64,000 nucleotides of DNA, taken from the NCBI RefSeq assembly GCF_002217395.1, contig NZ_MUHD01000004.1, positions 1-64,000 on the forward strand. Direction: 5' to 3'. Position 1 is the stretch's first letter. Each line of letters starts with the position of its first letter. Shown piece after piece: positions 8,834-17,227 of the stretch. The notes beneath the pieces are model-generated. The model was given only the letters and a program-made list of their open reading frames with translations, was not told the DNA's origin and searched no databases. This stretch comes from Flavobacterium plurextorum. Lineage in GTDB: Bacteria; Bacteroidota; Bacteroidia; Flavobacteriales; Flavobacteriaceae. The position numbers and the translations under genes are program-made.

Positions 8834-9337
8834 TTAAACTTGATAGCGACGCAGAATCCAAGCCATTTTTTCATGTTCCTGCAATAAGTTCGTCACAAAA
8901 TCTGCAGAGCCGGCATCATTGGCTTCGTCTTCAAAAATCGGAATATAAGATCGAAATTCAGTTACCAACTGTTCGTGATTTTCTAGAAGTTCCTCAAGCA
9001 TATGTTTTTGCGACGCATATTCCTTTGGAGATTCTTTAAGCGTTGAATTTTCTATAAACTCTTTCATTGTCCCGATTGTTTTCTCGCCAAGCTGATTGAT
9101 GCGTTCTGCAACTTCATCGATTTGAGCTTCTAAAATTCGGTATTGCTCTTCAAACAATTTATGTAATTCCATAAAACTATTTCCCGAAATGTTCCAATGA
9201 AATTTTCTGGTTTTTACATAAAGAATCATTTCATTAGATAAAATAGTCGCTAATATACTTGTACTTTTTTTTAAATTTTTTGTTGATATTCCAATATTTG
9301 GGGTCATAACGGTCTGTTTTTTTAGAGTTCCTTTCAA
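8834..9337 (-). CDS. dps: Dps ferritin-like DNA-protection protein
   Basis: A four-helix ferritin-like protein that forms a dodecamer and oxidises and stores Fe(II) using hydrogen peroxide. The family signature KFHWNISGNSFMELHKLFEEQY, followed by IDEVAERINQLGEK, carries the His, Asp and Glu ligands of the intersubunit iron site. The C-terminal helix (DFVTNLLQEHEKMAWILRRY) is also typical. The 167-residue frame has a second methionine at residue 11 (MTPNIGI) that may be the true start and gives the usual ~157 residues. A single gene; its companions here (catalase 5 kb away, stress genes) suit oxidative-stress defence. Confidence 0.95.
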   Translation of the reverse strand: MKGTLKKQTVMTPNIGISTKNLKKSTSILATILSNEMILYVKTRKFHWNISGNSFMELHKLFEEQYRILEAQIDEVAERINQLGEKTIGTMKEFIENSTLKESPKEYASQKHMLEELLENHEQLVTEFRSYIPIFEDEANDAGSADFVTNLLQEHEKMAWILRRYQV

Positions 9338-9458
9338 AATTAAAAAGAATAGCTTCTTTTTTCTTACATAATTTTTTGCAGTTGTTATAAGAATTCAATG
9401 TTAATTAGATAATAGGACAATTAGATAATTAAAATTTAAAATTTTAAGCAATTACATT

Positions 9459-9482
9459 GTTACCCTGAGCGAAGTCGAAGGG
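9459..9482. repeat. GAGCGAAGTCGAAG interspersed repeat
   Basis: Reads GTTACCCTGAGCGAAGTCGA and onward. Relatives occur at 23009-23032 (inside a gene), 35085-35142 and 49590-49676. These are short interspersed repeats common in flavobacterial genomes. Confidence 0.75.
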
Positions 9483-9621
9483 CGAAACGTGAAGTTTTTT
9501 TGCTGCGAGTTGCACAAATTTTATTAACAAAAATTCTATTCGTGAAATTTGTGAAATTCGTGGCAAAGAATTAACCTGAAACTTCAAACCTAAAACCTGA
9601 AACAAAAACTAATATTATTTG

Positions 9622-9629
9622 TAATTTTG
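9622..9629 (+). promoter_or_regulatory. pyrF -7 promoter element
   Basis: TAATTTTG matches TAnnTTTG and lies 20 bp before the pyrF start, so the leader would be short. No clear -33 TTG. Confidence 0.55.
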
Positions 9630-9649
9630 CAACACTCTTAAAATGTAAT

Positions 9650-10477
9650 ATGACAACACAACAACTACACGAACAAATTCTTCAAAAAAAATCATTTTTA
9701 TGCGTTGGCTTAGATCCTGATTTAAATAAAATTCCAGCGCATTTATTAGAAACAGAAGATCCAATTTTTGAATTTAATAAAGCGATAATCGATGCCACTC
9801 ATGATTTAACAGTTGGCTACAAACCAAATACTGCTTTTTTTGAAGCATACGGAATAAAAGGATGGATGTCATTGCAAAAAACAATCAATTACATCAACGA
9901 AAAGCATCCAGAGATTTTTACAATTGCCGATGCTAAACGCGGCGATATTGGAAATACTTCGAGCATGTATGCCAAAGCTTTTTTTGAAGATTTAAATTTT
10001 GATAGTGTAACTGTTGCTCCTTATATGGGAAAAGATTCTGTTGAGCCGTTTCTAGCTTTCGAAAATAAACATACTATTATGTTAGCTTTAACTTCTAACG
10101 AAGGTGCTTTCGATTTTCAGACTTTAAACACAAACGGGACAGAATTATACAAACAAGTTTTAGAGACTTCTAAAAAATGGAAAAACAGTGAAAATTTAAT
10201 GTACGTTGTTGGCGCTACAAAAGCAGAATATTTTGCTGATATCAGAAAAATTGTTCCAGACAGCTTTTTGTTAGTTCCAGGAATTGGCGCTCAAGGCGGA
10301 AGTTTGTCTGAAGTATGCAAATACGGAATGAACGATAAAATTGGTTTATTGGTAAACTCCGCAAGAGCAATTATATATGCTTCTAAAGGAACCGACTTTG
10401 CTGAAAAGGCTAGAGAAGAAGCTTTATCAGTTCAAAAAGAAATGGAAGAGATTATTCGTTTAAAGTTTGAGGTTTAA
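9650..10477 (+). CDS. pyrF: orotidine 5'-phosphate decarboxylase, type 2
   Basis: Catalyses OMP to UMP plus CO2, the last step of de novo pyrimidine synthesis, in the cytosol. The 275 residues fit the longer type 2 (PyrF group 2) subfamily. Key motifs: [14 protein letters not shown] near residue 20, [12 protein letters not shown] near 62, and the catalytic [11 protein letters not shown] (Asp and Lys of the charge network) near residue 95. The phosphate-binding end is PGIGAQGG, then [10 protein letters not shown]. It sits alone upstream of a binding-protein gene with a repeat-containing gap, so it is probably monocistronic. Confidence 0.97.
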   Translation: MTTQQLHEQILQKKSFLCVGLDPDLNKIPAHLLETEDPIFEFNKAIIDATHDLTVGYKPNTAFFEAYGIKGWMSLQKTINYINEKHPEIFTIADAKRGDIGNTSSMYAKAFFEDLNFDSVTVAPYMGKDSVEPFLAFENKHTIMLALTSNEGAFDFQTLNTNGTELYKQVLETSKKWKNSENLMYVVGATKAEYFADIRKIVPDSFLLVPGIGAQGGSLSEVCKYGMNDKIGLLVNSARAIIYASKGTDFAEKAREEALSVQKEMEEIIRLKFEV

Positions 10478-10591
10478 AATTGTTCGCCGCGAATTGCACG
10501 AAGTTAAATTAGTGAAAGTTTGTGCAATTCGAGGTAAAAAACTTTGCGTAACTCTGTGATAGAAAACGCAATCCAACTTGAAATTTTAAAC

Positions 10592-11392
10592 ATGAAACAA
10601 CTAACAGATCAAATAGGAACCGTTCATTTTTTTGAAACAGCTCCCAAACGAATTATTTCGCTGGTTCCATCTCAAACTGAATTGCTTTATGATTTGGGTT
10701 TAGAAGATAAAATAATCGGAATCACAAAATTTTGTGTTCATCCGTATCATTTAAAATCTACTAAGAAGATTGTCGGCGGTACTAAGAAAATTCATTTTGA
10801 AAAAATAAAACTTTTACAGCCTGATATTATCATTTGTAATAAAGAGGAGAATACAGAAGAAATAGTAAATCAGCTGCAAGAAATTTGCCCGGTTTGGGTT
10901 ACCAATATTGTTTCTATAGAAGATAATTTTCAGATGATTTCAGATTTCGGTAAAATCTTCAATTGCAGAACTGAATCGCAAAAGTGGAACGACAAGTTAA
11001 CTTTCGCCTTGAGCGATTTCAAAAAATATATTCAGGATATTGAAGTAAAAAAAGCGGCGTATTTTATTTGGAAAAATCCATATATGGTCGCCGGAAATGA
11101 TACTTATATAAATGAATTGCTGAAACTAAATCATTTTCAGAATATCTACGAAGATAAAGGACGTTATCCTGAAATCGAACTTAAAAAAATGCGTCTGGAA
11201 GGCGATCCAGATGTTGTTTTTCTTTCATCAGAACCTTATCCTTTTAAAGAAGAAGACGCTTTTGAAATTGGAAGGTTTACGCATCATGCTAAAACAATCT
11301 TCGTTGACGGAGAAATGTTCTCTTGGCACGGCAGCCGATTATTAAAGGCTTTCGCGTATTTTAAATTACTTCACGAACGATTGAAAAATTAA
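10592..11392 (+). CDS. BtuF-like helical-backbone metal/cobalamin binding protein
   Basis: Substrate-binding-protein fold of ABC importers (PF01497 type): RIISLVPSQTELLYDLGLEDKIIGITKFCVHP at the N-terminus, GGTKKIHFEKIKLLQPDIIICNKEEN, and the C-terminal lobe with SSEPYPFKEED. I start it at the internal ATG (10592, 266 residues). The open frame extends to 10544, but those 16 codons are weakly coding and overlap repeat sequence. There is no signal peptide or lipobox, unlike a canonical periplasmic BtuF, and no permease or ATPase gene nearby. In Bacteroidetes such orphan proteins are annotated as cobalamin-binding; the ligand is not shown here. Its stop overlaps that of the convergent AraC gene. 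Confidence 0.8.
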   Translation: MKQLTDQIGTVHFFETAPKRIISLVPSQTELLYDLGLEDKIIGITKFCVHPYHLKSTKKIVGGTKKIHFEKIKLLQPDIIICNKEENTEEIVNQLQEICPVWVTNIVSIEDNFQMISDFGKIFNCRTESQKWNDKLTFALSDFKKYIQDIEVKKAAYFIWKNPYMVAGNDTYINELLKLNHFQNIYEDKGRYPEIELKKMRLEGDPDVVFLSSEPYPFKEEDAFEIGRFTHHAKTIFVDGEMFSWHGSRLLKAFAYFKLLHERLKN

Positions 11393-12309
11393 TTAAAAGA
11401 GCTTCTAAATTCTAAAGGCGAAACGTTGGTCTTGCTTTTAAATAATTTATTAAACGACTGCGGATATTCGAAACCTAATTTATATGCAGTTTCACTCACA
11501 CTTAGTGAAGTCGTGGTAAGGAGTTCTTTAGCCTTTTCAATAATTTTATTGTGAATATGATGCTGTGTACTTTGTCCTGTCAATGAGCGTAACATATCAC
11601 TAAGATAATTTGGCGTAACATTTAATTGTTCTGAAATGTAAGCTACAGTTGGCAAACCTAATTTTTGGACTTTATCACTTTCAAAATATTCAGAAAGAAG
11701 AATCTCTAATTTGTTTAAAAGCGTGTTGTTTGCATTTTTTCGGGTAATAAACTGCCGGTTGTAAAAACGATTGCAGTAATTAAGAAGCAGTTCAATATGT
11801 GAAACCATTACATCTTGACTGAAAGCATCTATAGATGAAAGATATTCTTGTTCGATATTTTTCATAATTCCAGTAATCATTGTTTCTTCTTTTTCAGAAA
11901 GATGTAGTGCTTCATTAACGGCATAAGAGAAATAACCATACTCTTTAATTTTTTTTGCTAAAGGATAACTCTGAATAAAATCAGGATGAATCACCAGCAT
12001 TGAGCCATTTATAGTTGTATCCATTGGAACTTCTGTAGAAATAATTTGACCTGGTCCCATAAATGTCATAACACCTTCATCAAAATCATAATAGTTTTGA
12101 CCGTATCTCATTTTTCCCTTAAATCCTTTTTTAATCGAAATCGTATAAAAGCTGTAAATGACGCTCTTTAGATTGTTATCAAAATGACAATTTATATCTT
12201 TCAGATTTACAAAACTTACCAAAGGATGATCTGGTTTTGAAATTTCTAACAATTGATGTAATTCCGAAATAGAACTTATAGTATGCGGAGTATGATCTTC
12301 TTTCTTCAT
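11389..12309 (-). CDS. AraC-family regulator with cupin-like sensor
   Basis: A 306-residue transcription regulator. Residues 1-190 form the effector domain (YGQNYYDFDEGVMTFMGPGQII is the typical cupin hairpin), and about 205-306 the double helix-turn-helix (VAYISEQLNVTPNYLSDMLRSLTGQS; LSVSETAYKLGFEYPQSFNKLFKSKTNVSPLEFR). It follows the aldo/keto reductase gene on the same strand with a 68-bp gap. It could be co-transcribed with and control it, as is common for AraC/aldo-keto reductase pairs. Its 3' end overlaps the convergent BtuF-like gene by 4 bp. Confidence 0.9.
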   Translation of the reverse strand: MKKEDHTPHTISSISELHQLLEISKPDHPLVSFVNLKDINCHFDNNLKSVIYSFYTISIKKGFKGKMRYGQNYYDFDEGVMTFMGPGQIISTEVPMDTTINGSMLVIHPDFIQSYPLAKKIKEYGYFSYAVNEALHLSEKEETMITGIMKNIEQEYLSSIDAFSQDVMVSHIELLLNYCNRFYNRQFITRKNANNTLLNKLEILLSEYFESDKVQKLGLPTVAYISEQLNVTPNYLSDMLRSLTGQSTQHHIHNKIIEKAKELLTTTSLSVSETAYKLGFEYPQSFNKLFKSKTNVSPLEFRSSFN

Positions 12310-12377
12310 GGCTTTAGGTTTAATACAGGAAAAGCTCTTGTAAAGATAACTTTTCCTGTAGATTTTTTTCTGAGTTC

Positions 12378-13388
12378 CTATAGATTAACAGATTTCATTC
12401 CAGCTTCATCATAACGATTTCCAGTAATTGTTCCTATTGGTATAATACTTTCCAATCTATTCAATTCTTCAGTAGTCAGGACAAGTTGTGCCGCTTCAAT
12501 ATTCTGTTCAACATATTTTACTCGTTTTGTACCCGGAATTGCTAAAAAGCCTTTAGAAGCGATCCATGCTAACGCCAATTGTGAGGCTGTAATTTTTCTT
12601 TCGTGAGCAATACCATTTATTTCATTTAAAAGTTCAATGTTTTTGTAAAATTGCTCTCCTTGAAAACGAGGAATTGATCTTCTAAAGTCATTTTCGGGTA
12701 AGTCTTCAGGATGTTGTATTTCACCCGAAATAAATCCTCTTCCTAAAGGAGAATACGCAACTACGCCAATTTGAAGTTCTTCTAATGTTTTTATAATTCC
12801 GTCTTCTTCAATGCTTCTTTCAAAAAGAGAATATTCACTTTGAACTGCAGTTAGAGGATGAATCTTGTGCGCTTTTTTAATTGTTTCAGAAGAAACTTCA
12901 GAAAGACCAATATATCCAACCTTTCCTTCTTTTACTAAATCTGACATTGCTTGAACTGTTTCTTCTATTGGAGTATTAGGATCAACGCGGTGTAAATAAT
13001 ACAAATCGATATAATCTGTTCCAAGATTTTTAAGAGAACGCTCTACAGCTTTTTTGACATATTCCTTTTTGCCATTAAACTGCCAGGTAAGCTCTTCGTT
13101 GTCGTTAATTTCAAAGCCAAATTTTGTAGCAATTTTGTAAGCATTACGATTTCCTTTTATCGCTTTTGAAATTAGTCTTTCATTTGCCAGCGGACCGTAT
13201 AAATCTGCTGTGTCTAAAAAGTTACCGCCTAATTCAAGTGAACGGTGAATTGTTTTTATAGATTCAGTTTCGTCCGCTTTACCATAAATATCGTTTCCTG
13301 CAATTTGGCTCATTCCCATACAGCCTAAACCGATGTTAGGAATAATTAATCCTTGAGTTCCCAAATTCATTTCTTTTATTGCACTCAT
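12378..13388 (-). CDS. aldo/keto reductase
   Basis: NADPH-dependent oxidoreductase of the (beta/alpha)8 aldo-keto reductase superfamily (336 residues). Signatures: GLGCMGMS near residue 20, FLDTADLYGPLANERLISKAI (catalytic Asp and Tyr), KIATKFGFE (catalytic Lys), DLYYLHRVDPNTPIEETV (catalytic His), GLSEVS, AVQSEYSLFER and AYSPLGRGF for the cofactor phosphate. The pattern is that of the YajO/Tas-like AKR13 type that reduces small aldehydes. The substrate cannot be read from sequence. It lies directly upstream of the AraC regulator. Confidence 0.93.
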   Translation of the reverse strand: MSAIKEMNLGTQGLIIPNIGLGCMGMSQIAGNDIYGKADETESIKTIHRSLELGGNFLDTADLYGPLANERLISKAIKGNRNAYKIATKFGFEINDNEELTWQFNGKKEYVKKAVERSLKNLGTDYIDLYYLHRVDPNTPIEETVQAMSDLVKEGKVGYIGLSEVSSETIKKAHKIHPLTAVQSEYSLFERSIEEDGIIKTLEELQIGVVAYSPLGRGFISGEIQHPEDLPENDFRRSIPRFQGEQFYKNIELLNEINGIAHERKITASQLALAWIASKGFLAIPGTKRVKYVEQNIEAAQLVLTTEELNRLESIIPIGTITGNRYDEAGMKSVNL

Positions 13389-13523
13389 AATTTTTGTATT
13401 AGATTAAAATTGATAAGGCAAAGATCTAGCGTTATTATTTTTTCGAAGTAGCCAAATCTCTAATTGTTGTATCCAAATTGATGGTTTGTTTCTCTCGAGC
13501 TTTTGGAAGAAACAAAATAAAAC

Positions 13524-13672
13524 AAAAAAAAATGCCGACATCTCGAAGACGCCGGCATTATTTAACTAACCAAAACCAAAATAATAAATAACCAGTTTAT
13601 TACATTACAAATGTCCGACATATATCAATATTATGGTGTTAAGGTCTTGTTATTACTTTGTTGAATATAAGT
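13524..13672 (-). ncRNA. candidate small RNA, copy 1
   Basis: A ~140-bp unit ending on the minus strand in a GC-rich hairpin (13532-13558; arms ATGCCGGC and GTCGGCAT) followed by nine T residues, a good intrinsic terminator. No conserved minus-strand reading frame exists when it is compared with copy 2, so an RNA product is more likely than a peptide. The region near 13612 reads GACATTTG on the minus strand, a one-mismatch -7 element that would give a ~85-nt RNA. It could instead be a duplicated terminator plus leader. Confidence 0.4.
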
Positions 13673-13773
13673 TAATGTCTTAATTTAAAAATCCAATATT
13701 TTCAAATTCTAAATTCAAAAATGCAAACTTGTTTAAATTGGGATTTGAGATTTTTTTATTTGGAATTTACCCC

Positions 13774-13926
13774 AAAAAAGAATGCCGGCATCTCGAAGAC
13801 GCCGGCATCATTTAACTAACCAAAACCAAAATAATAAATAACCAGTTTATTACACTACAAAGATCAGGTATATATGGATGCTTTGCTGTTAAGGTTTTGT
13901 TATTACTTTGTTGGACATACGTTAAG
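13774..13926 (-). ncRNA. candidate small RNA, copy 2
   Basis: Second copy of the unit at 13524, offset by 250 bp. The first 80 bases from the hairpin differ at only about five positions, and the stem is kept perfect (ATGCCGGC with GCCGGCAT at 13782-13808, one compensating difference from copy 1). The -7-like string GATCTTTG is at the matching place. The more distal half is less alike. A retained stem with a varying flank suggests a functional hairpin. Confidence 0.4.
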
Positions 13927-14032
13927 ATTTTTTAGACATTGATTTTGAGCTTTCTGTAACGTTATATAGTTTTTTATTATTAAAATATAATAACAATCAA
14001 TTTTGATTATTAATATACTAAGGATAAGTTCG

Positions 14033-14040
14033 TATATTTG
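14033..14040 (+). promoter_or_regulatory. catalase -7 promoter element
   Basis: TATATTTG matches TAnnTTTG 23 bp before the catalase start. The nearest upstream TTG (14003-14005) is too far for the usual spacing. Confidence 0.6.
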
Positions 14041-14063
14041 ATAAAACATTAAATATCAGCAAT

Positions 14064-15557
14064 ATGGAATCAAACAAAAAATTAACAACTGCTACTGGAA
14101 CTCCCGTTCCAGACAATCAAAACATTCAAACTGCGGGCCCTCGCGGACCAGTTTTGTTACAAGATTTTTGGTTTTTAGAAAAGATGGCGCATTTTGATCG
14201 TGAGGTTATTCCAGAACGACGAATGCATGCTAAAGGTTCTGGTGCTTACGGAACTTTTACAGTAACTCACGATATTACTAAATATACCAGAGCCGATTTG
14301 TTTTCGGAAATTGGTAAAAAAACAGAGATGTTTGCTCGTTTTTCTACAGTTGCTGGAGAAAGAGGTGCTGCAGATGCAGAAAGAGATATTCGAGGTTTTG
14401 CTTTGAAATTTTATACAAACGAAGGAAACTGGGATTTAGTAGGAAACAATACGCCTGTATTCTTTTTCCGTGATCCAATGAAATTTCCTGATTTAAATCA
14501 TGCTGTAAAACGTGATCCAAAAACCAATTTGAGAAGTGCTGATAACAATTGGGATTTTTGGACTTTACTGCCAGAAGCTTTACATCAGGTTACAATAGTA
14601 ATGAGTGATAGAGGTATTCCGAGATCGTACAGACAAATGCACGGTTTTGGAAGTCATACTTTTAGTTTTATAAACAAACAAAATGAAAGACATTACGTGA
14701 AATTTCATTTTGTAACGCAGCAAGGAATTGATAACCTTTCTGATGAAGAAGCTGCAAAATTAGTAGGAGGAGACAGAGAAAGCCACCAGCGTGATTTGTT
14801 TGATGCTATTGAAGAAGGAAACTTTCCGAAATGGAAATTGTTTGTTCAAATTATGACCGAAGAACAAGCTGCTAATTATCGTTTTCATCCTTTTGATTTG
14901 ACTAAAGTTTGGTTGAAAGGTGATTTTCCATTGATTCCAGTTGGAGAATTTGAATTGAATAAAAATCCAGAAAACTATTTTGCCGAAGTAGAACAAGCCG
15001 CATTTAATCCGGCGCATGTTGTTCCTGGAATTAGTTTCTCACCAGATAAAATGCTGCAAGCTCGTTTGTTTTCTTACGGAGATGCACATAGATATCGTTT
15101 AGGAGTAAATAATTTTCAAATTCCTGTAAACTCATCAAGATGTCCTTATAATACTTTCCATAGAGACGGAGCAATGCGTGTTGATGGAAATAACGGATCG
15201 AAAAAACATTATGAACCAAATAGTTTTGGTGAATTGCAAGAACAGCCAGAATTTAAAGAGCCGCCATTGAAACTTCACGGCGATGCATGGGCATATAATT
15301 TTAGAGATGATGATAATGATTATTTCACGCAGCCAGGATTATTATTCAACCTGTTAACTCCAGAAAAGAAACAATTGTTGTTTAAAAATACTGCGGGACA
15401 AGTAGGAGGTGCTCAAAAGTTTATTCAGATTCGCCACATCAGAAACTGTTTCAAAGCAGATCCAGCATATGGAGAAGGAGTTGCAAACGCTCTTGGTTTA
15501 ACAATGGCTGAAGTAGACGCTTTTGATGATCCAAGATTGTCGATTGTGGTTCGTTAA
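14064..15557 (+). CDS. heme catalase, small-subunit clade
   Basis: Breaks down hydrogen peroxide to water and oxygen; cytoplasmic tetramer with heme b. The 497 residues match small-subunit (clade 3) catalases, with no C-terminal flavodoxin-like domain. The distal His55 is in [15 protein letters not shown], the proximal heme ligand Tyr338 is in [14 protein letters not shown], and [17 protein letters not shown] carries the conserved Asn region. The N-terminal [13 protein letters not shown] is standard. It is monocistronic, with a perfect -7 element 23 bp upstream, and forms part of the peroxide defence with Dps. Confidence 0.97.
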   Translation: MESNKKLTTATGTPVPDNQNIQTAGPRGPVLLQDFWFLEKMAHFDREVIPERRMHAKGSGAYGTFTVTHDITKYTRADLFSEIGKKTEMFARFSTVAGERGAADAERDIRGFALKFYTNEGNWDLVGNNTPVFFFRDPMKFPDLNHAVKRDPKTNLRSADNNWDFWTLLPEALHQVTIVMSDRGIPRSYRQMHGFGSHTFSFINKQNERHYVKFHFVTQQGIDNLSDEEAAKLVGGDRESHQRDLFDAIEEGNFPKWKLFVQIMTEEQAANYRFHPFDLTKVWLKGDFPLIPVGEFELNKNPENYFAEVEQAAFNPAHVVPGISFSPDKMLQARLFSYGDAHRYRLGVNNFQIPVNSSRCPYNTFHRDGAMRVDGNNGSKKHYEPNSFGELQEQPEFKEPPLKLHGDAWAYNFRDDDNDYFTQPGLLFNLLTPEKKQLLFKNTAGQVGGAQKFIQIRHIRNCFKADPAYGEGVANALGLTMAEVDAFDDPRLSIVVR

Positions 15558-15620
15558 AAAAAGGAGCAAAGGTTCTGAGGTTCAAAGAGGCAAAGGTTCA
15601 AAGAGGCAAAGGTTCAAAGG
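15558..15620. repeat. GGTTCAAAGAGGCAAA repeats, left arm
   Basis: Three overlapping copies of GGTTCAAAGAGGCAAA in direct orientation. The reverse complement appears at 16247-16285, so the palindrome array is bracketed by inverted copies. Confidence 0.75.
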
Positions 15621-15645
15621 TTTGCTTCATGATTTTAAAAATTAA

Positions 15646-16226
15646 CCCGACAGGTTTTTAATCTGTCGGGTTTGTTTTTTTATGTCTTTTATTTAAACTG
15701 GACTGAAGTCCAGCTCTACAATATAATTTTTTTCTTCAGAACTTTAAAAGAGCCTTCGGCTCGATCTATATTGTTGTGTCGGACTTTAATCCGGTTTGTT
15801 TGATATGTAAAAATGTAAAAAAATGATAAACCTGGCAGGTTTTTGAAACCTGTCGGGTTTGTTTTTTATTGTCTTTTATTTAAACTGGACTGAAGTCCAG
15901 CTCTACAATATAATTTTTTTTCAGAACTTTAAAAGAGCCTTCGGCTCGATCTATATTGTTGTGTCGGACTTTAATCCGGTTTGTTTGATATGTAAAAATG
16001 TAAAAAAATGATAAACCCGACAGGTTTTTGAAACCTGTCGGTTTTTTATTATTGTCTTTTATTTAAACTGGACTGAAGTCCAGCTCTACAATATAATTTT
16101 TTTCTTCAGAACTTTAAAAGAGCCTTCGGCTTGATTTATATTGTTGTGCCGGACTTTAATCCGGTTTGTTTGATATGTAAAAATGTAAAAAAATGATAAA
16201 CCCGACAGATTTTAAAACCTGTCGGG
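15646..16226. repeat. tandem array of palindromic (MITE-like) units
   Basis: Three repeats with periods of 187 and 183 bp. Each unit holds a ~102-bp imperfect palindrome (15695-15797, 15882-15982, 16065-16167). Its ends are AAACTGGACTGAAGTCCAG and the related CGGACTTTAATCCGGTTT, with inner arms ACAATATAA and TATATTGT and a central GAGCCTTCGGCTC hairpin. The units are separated by a CCCGACAGG...CCTGTCGGG hairpin, which occurs four times (15646, about 15831, 16016, 16201). Nested symmetry suggests non-autonomous transposon-like or REP-like elements. There are no coding frames. Confidence 0.8.
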
Positions 16227-16246
16227 TTTGTTTTATTATAAAGAAA

Positions 16247-16285
16247 AACCTTTGTCCCTTTGAACCTTTGCCTCTTTGAACCTTA
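16247..16285. repeat. GGTTCAAAGAGGCAAA repeats, right arm (inverted)
   Basis: Reads CCTTTGAACCTTTGCCTC and onward, the reverse complement of the left arm at 15558-15620. It ends within a few bases of the purU stop codon. Confidence 0.7.
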
Positions 16286-17137
16286 AGAAAAAACAACTGT
16301 CTTATTACTATAAACCATTGTTTTTCTCTCTGCATGCAGTTTGATGGCTCTTGCAAGAACAATACGTTCCAAATCGCGGCCTTTCATTATAAAATCTTCA
16401 ACAGAGTGAATATGAGAAACTCTTGCAATATCTTGTTCGATAATTGGTCCTTCATCTAATTCTTCGGTAACATAATGACTTGTTGCACCAATAATTTTTA
16501 CACCGCGTTTAAAAGCCGAATGATATGGTTTTGCACCCGGAAAGGCAGGCAAAAACGAATGGTGAATATTTATGATTCTATTCTCGTAAAGCGAAATCAA
16601 ATTTGGTGTGATAATCTGCATATAGCGCGCTAACACAATAAAATTGATTTGATATCTTTTTAAAAGTTCAATTTGTTTGGCTTCGCCTTCTTCTTTATTG
16701 TCTTTTGTAAAAGGCACGCAATGAAACGGAATATCGAATCGCTCAGCAATTGATCTTAAATCATTATGATTACTGATAATAAGCGGGATTTCAATGTTTA
16801 ATTCACCAGCGCTGTAACGTCCTAAAATATCAAATAAACAGTGATCGTATTTAGAAACAAACAATGCCATTTTTGGTTTTTGTTCCTGATTGTACAAATC
16901 CCAAGACATATTAAAATCAGTGGCAATCGATTGATCAAAATCAGTTTTAAAATCTTCAATTGTAGTTTTCGGATTGGTCAATTCGCATTCCAATCGCATA
17001 AAAAAGACATTTTGTTCTACATCGACATGCTGATCAATGTAAATGATATTTCCTTCAACTTTAGCAATAAAAGTTGTCACTGCAGCGATAATTCCTTTTT
17101 GGTCTTTACAATGAATCAGAATGGTTATTTTTTGCAT
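16283..17137 (-). CDS. purU: formyltetrahydrofolate deformylase
   Basis: Hydrolyses 10-formyl-THF to THF plus formate, supplying formate for PurT-dependent purine synthesis and balancing one-carbon units. The 284 residues have an N-terminal ACT domain (about 1-80, ITILIHCKDQKGIIAAVTTFIAKVEGNII) and a C-terminal formyl-transferase fold. The catalytic region is INIHHSFLPAFPGAKPY (Asn and His), and the Asp lies in HYVTEELDEGPIIEQD. The C-terminal MVYSNKTVVF is usual for PurU. It is convergent to catalase across the repeat array, and its stop codon abuts the repeats. Confidence 0.96.
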   Translation of the reverse strand: MQKITILIHCKDQKGIIAAVTTFIAKVEGNIIYIDQHVDVEQNVFFMRLECELTNPKTTIEDFKTDFDQSIATDFNMSWDLYNQEQKPKMALFVSKYDHCLFDILGRYSAGELNIEIPLIISNHNDLRSIAERFDIPFHCVPFTKDNKEEGEAKQIELLKRYQINFIVLARYMQIITPNLISLYENRIINIHHSFLPAFPGAKPYHSAFKRGVKIIGATSHYVTEELDEGPIIEQDIARVSHIHSVEDFIMKGRDLERIVLARAIKLHAERKTMVYSNKTVVFS

Positions 17138-17164
17138 TTCGTTTTTTGGTTTAATCGGTTAATT

Positions 17165-17220
17165 GTTTAACTGTTTAATCGTTTGTTCGATTGCGCGAAT
17201 AAACGATTAAACAGTTAAAC
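17165..17220. terminator. 20-bp perfect inverted repeat between purU and DUF4197 gene
   Basis: The arms GTTTAACTGTTTAATCGTTT (17165-17184) and its exact reverse complement (17201-17220) enclose 16 bases. Located just after the DUF4197 stop and 28 bp before the purU start codon, it can end the upstream transcript and would also form at the 5' end of a purU leader. T runs are modest, so this may be a repeat element rather than a classical terminator. Confidence 0.6.
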
Positions 17221-17227
17221 AAAAAAA

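Larger units (their letters stand above)
9338..9649. other. intergenic region with flavobacterial repeats
   Basis: Between divergent dps and pyrF. It contains one GAGCGAAGTCGAAG-type repeat (9459-9482), a TTCGTGAAATTTGTGAAATTCGTGG-like stretch (about 9538-9565), and the pyrF promoter. No gene is seen. Confidence 0.55.
13389..14063. other. intergenic region with two candidate small RNAs
   Basis: A 675-bp gap between the aldo/keto reductase gene and catalase, divergently transcribed. It holds two ~140-bp direct repeats exactly 250 bp apart (listed separately), an AT-rich spacer with AAATTTGGAATTT-like inverted repeats (13681-13780), and the catalase promoter. Confidence 0.65.
15558..16282. other. 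repeat-filled intergenic region
   Basis: A 725-bp gap between convergent catalase and purU. It is almost entirely repeats: inverted CAAAGAGGCAAAGGTTC-type runs at both ends (about 15560-15620 and 16247-16285) enclosing three ~185-bp repeat units. No gene is present. Confidence 0.8.

Noticed and set aside
13532..13860. Plus-strand peptides of about 19 codons in each tandem copy upstream of catalase
   Set aside because: The frames coincide with the terminator hairpin; similarity is explained by the DNA repeat, and no ribosome-binding site is evident.
15646..16226. CRISPR array
   Set aside because: Periods of ~185 bp, only three units, internal palindromes and near-identical 'spacers' do not fit CRISPR; no cas genes nearby.
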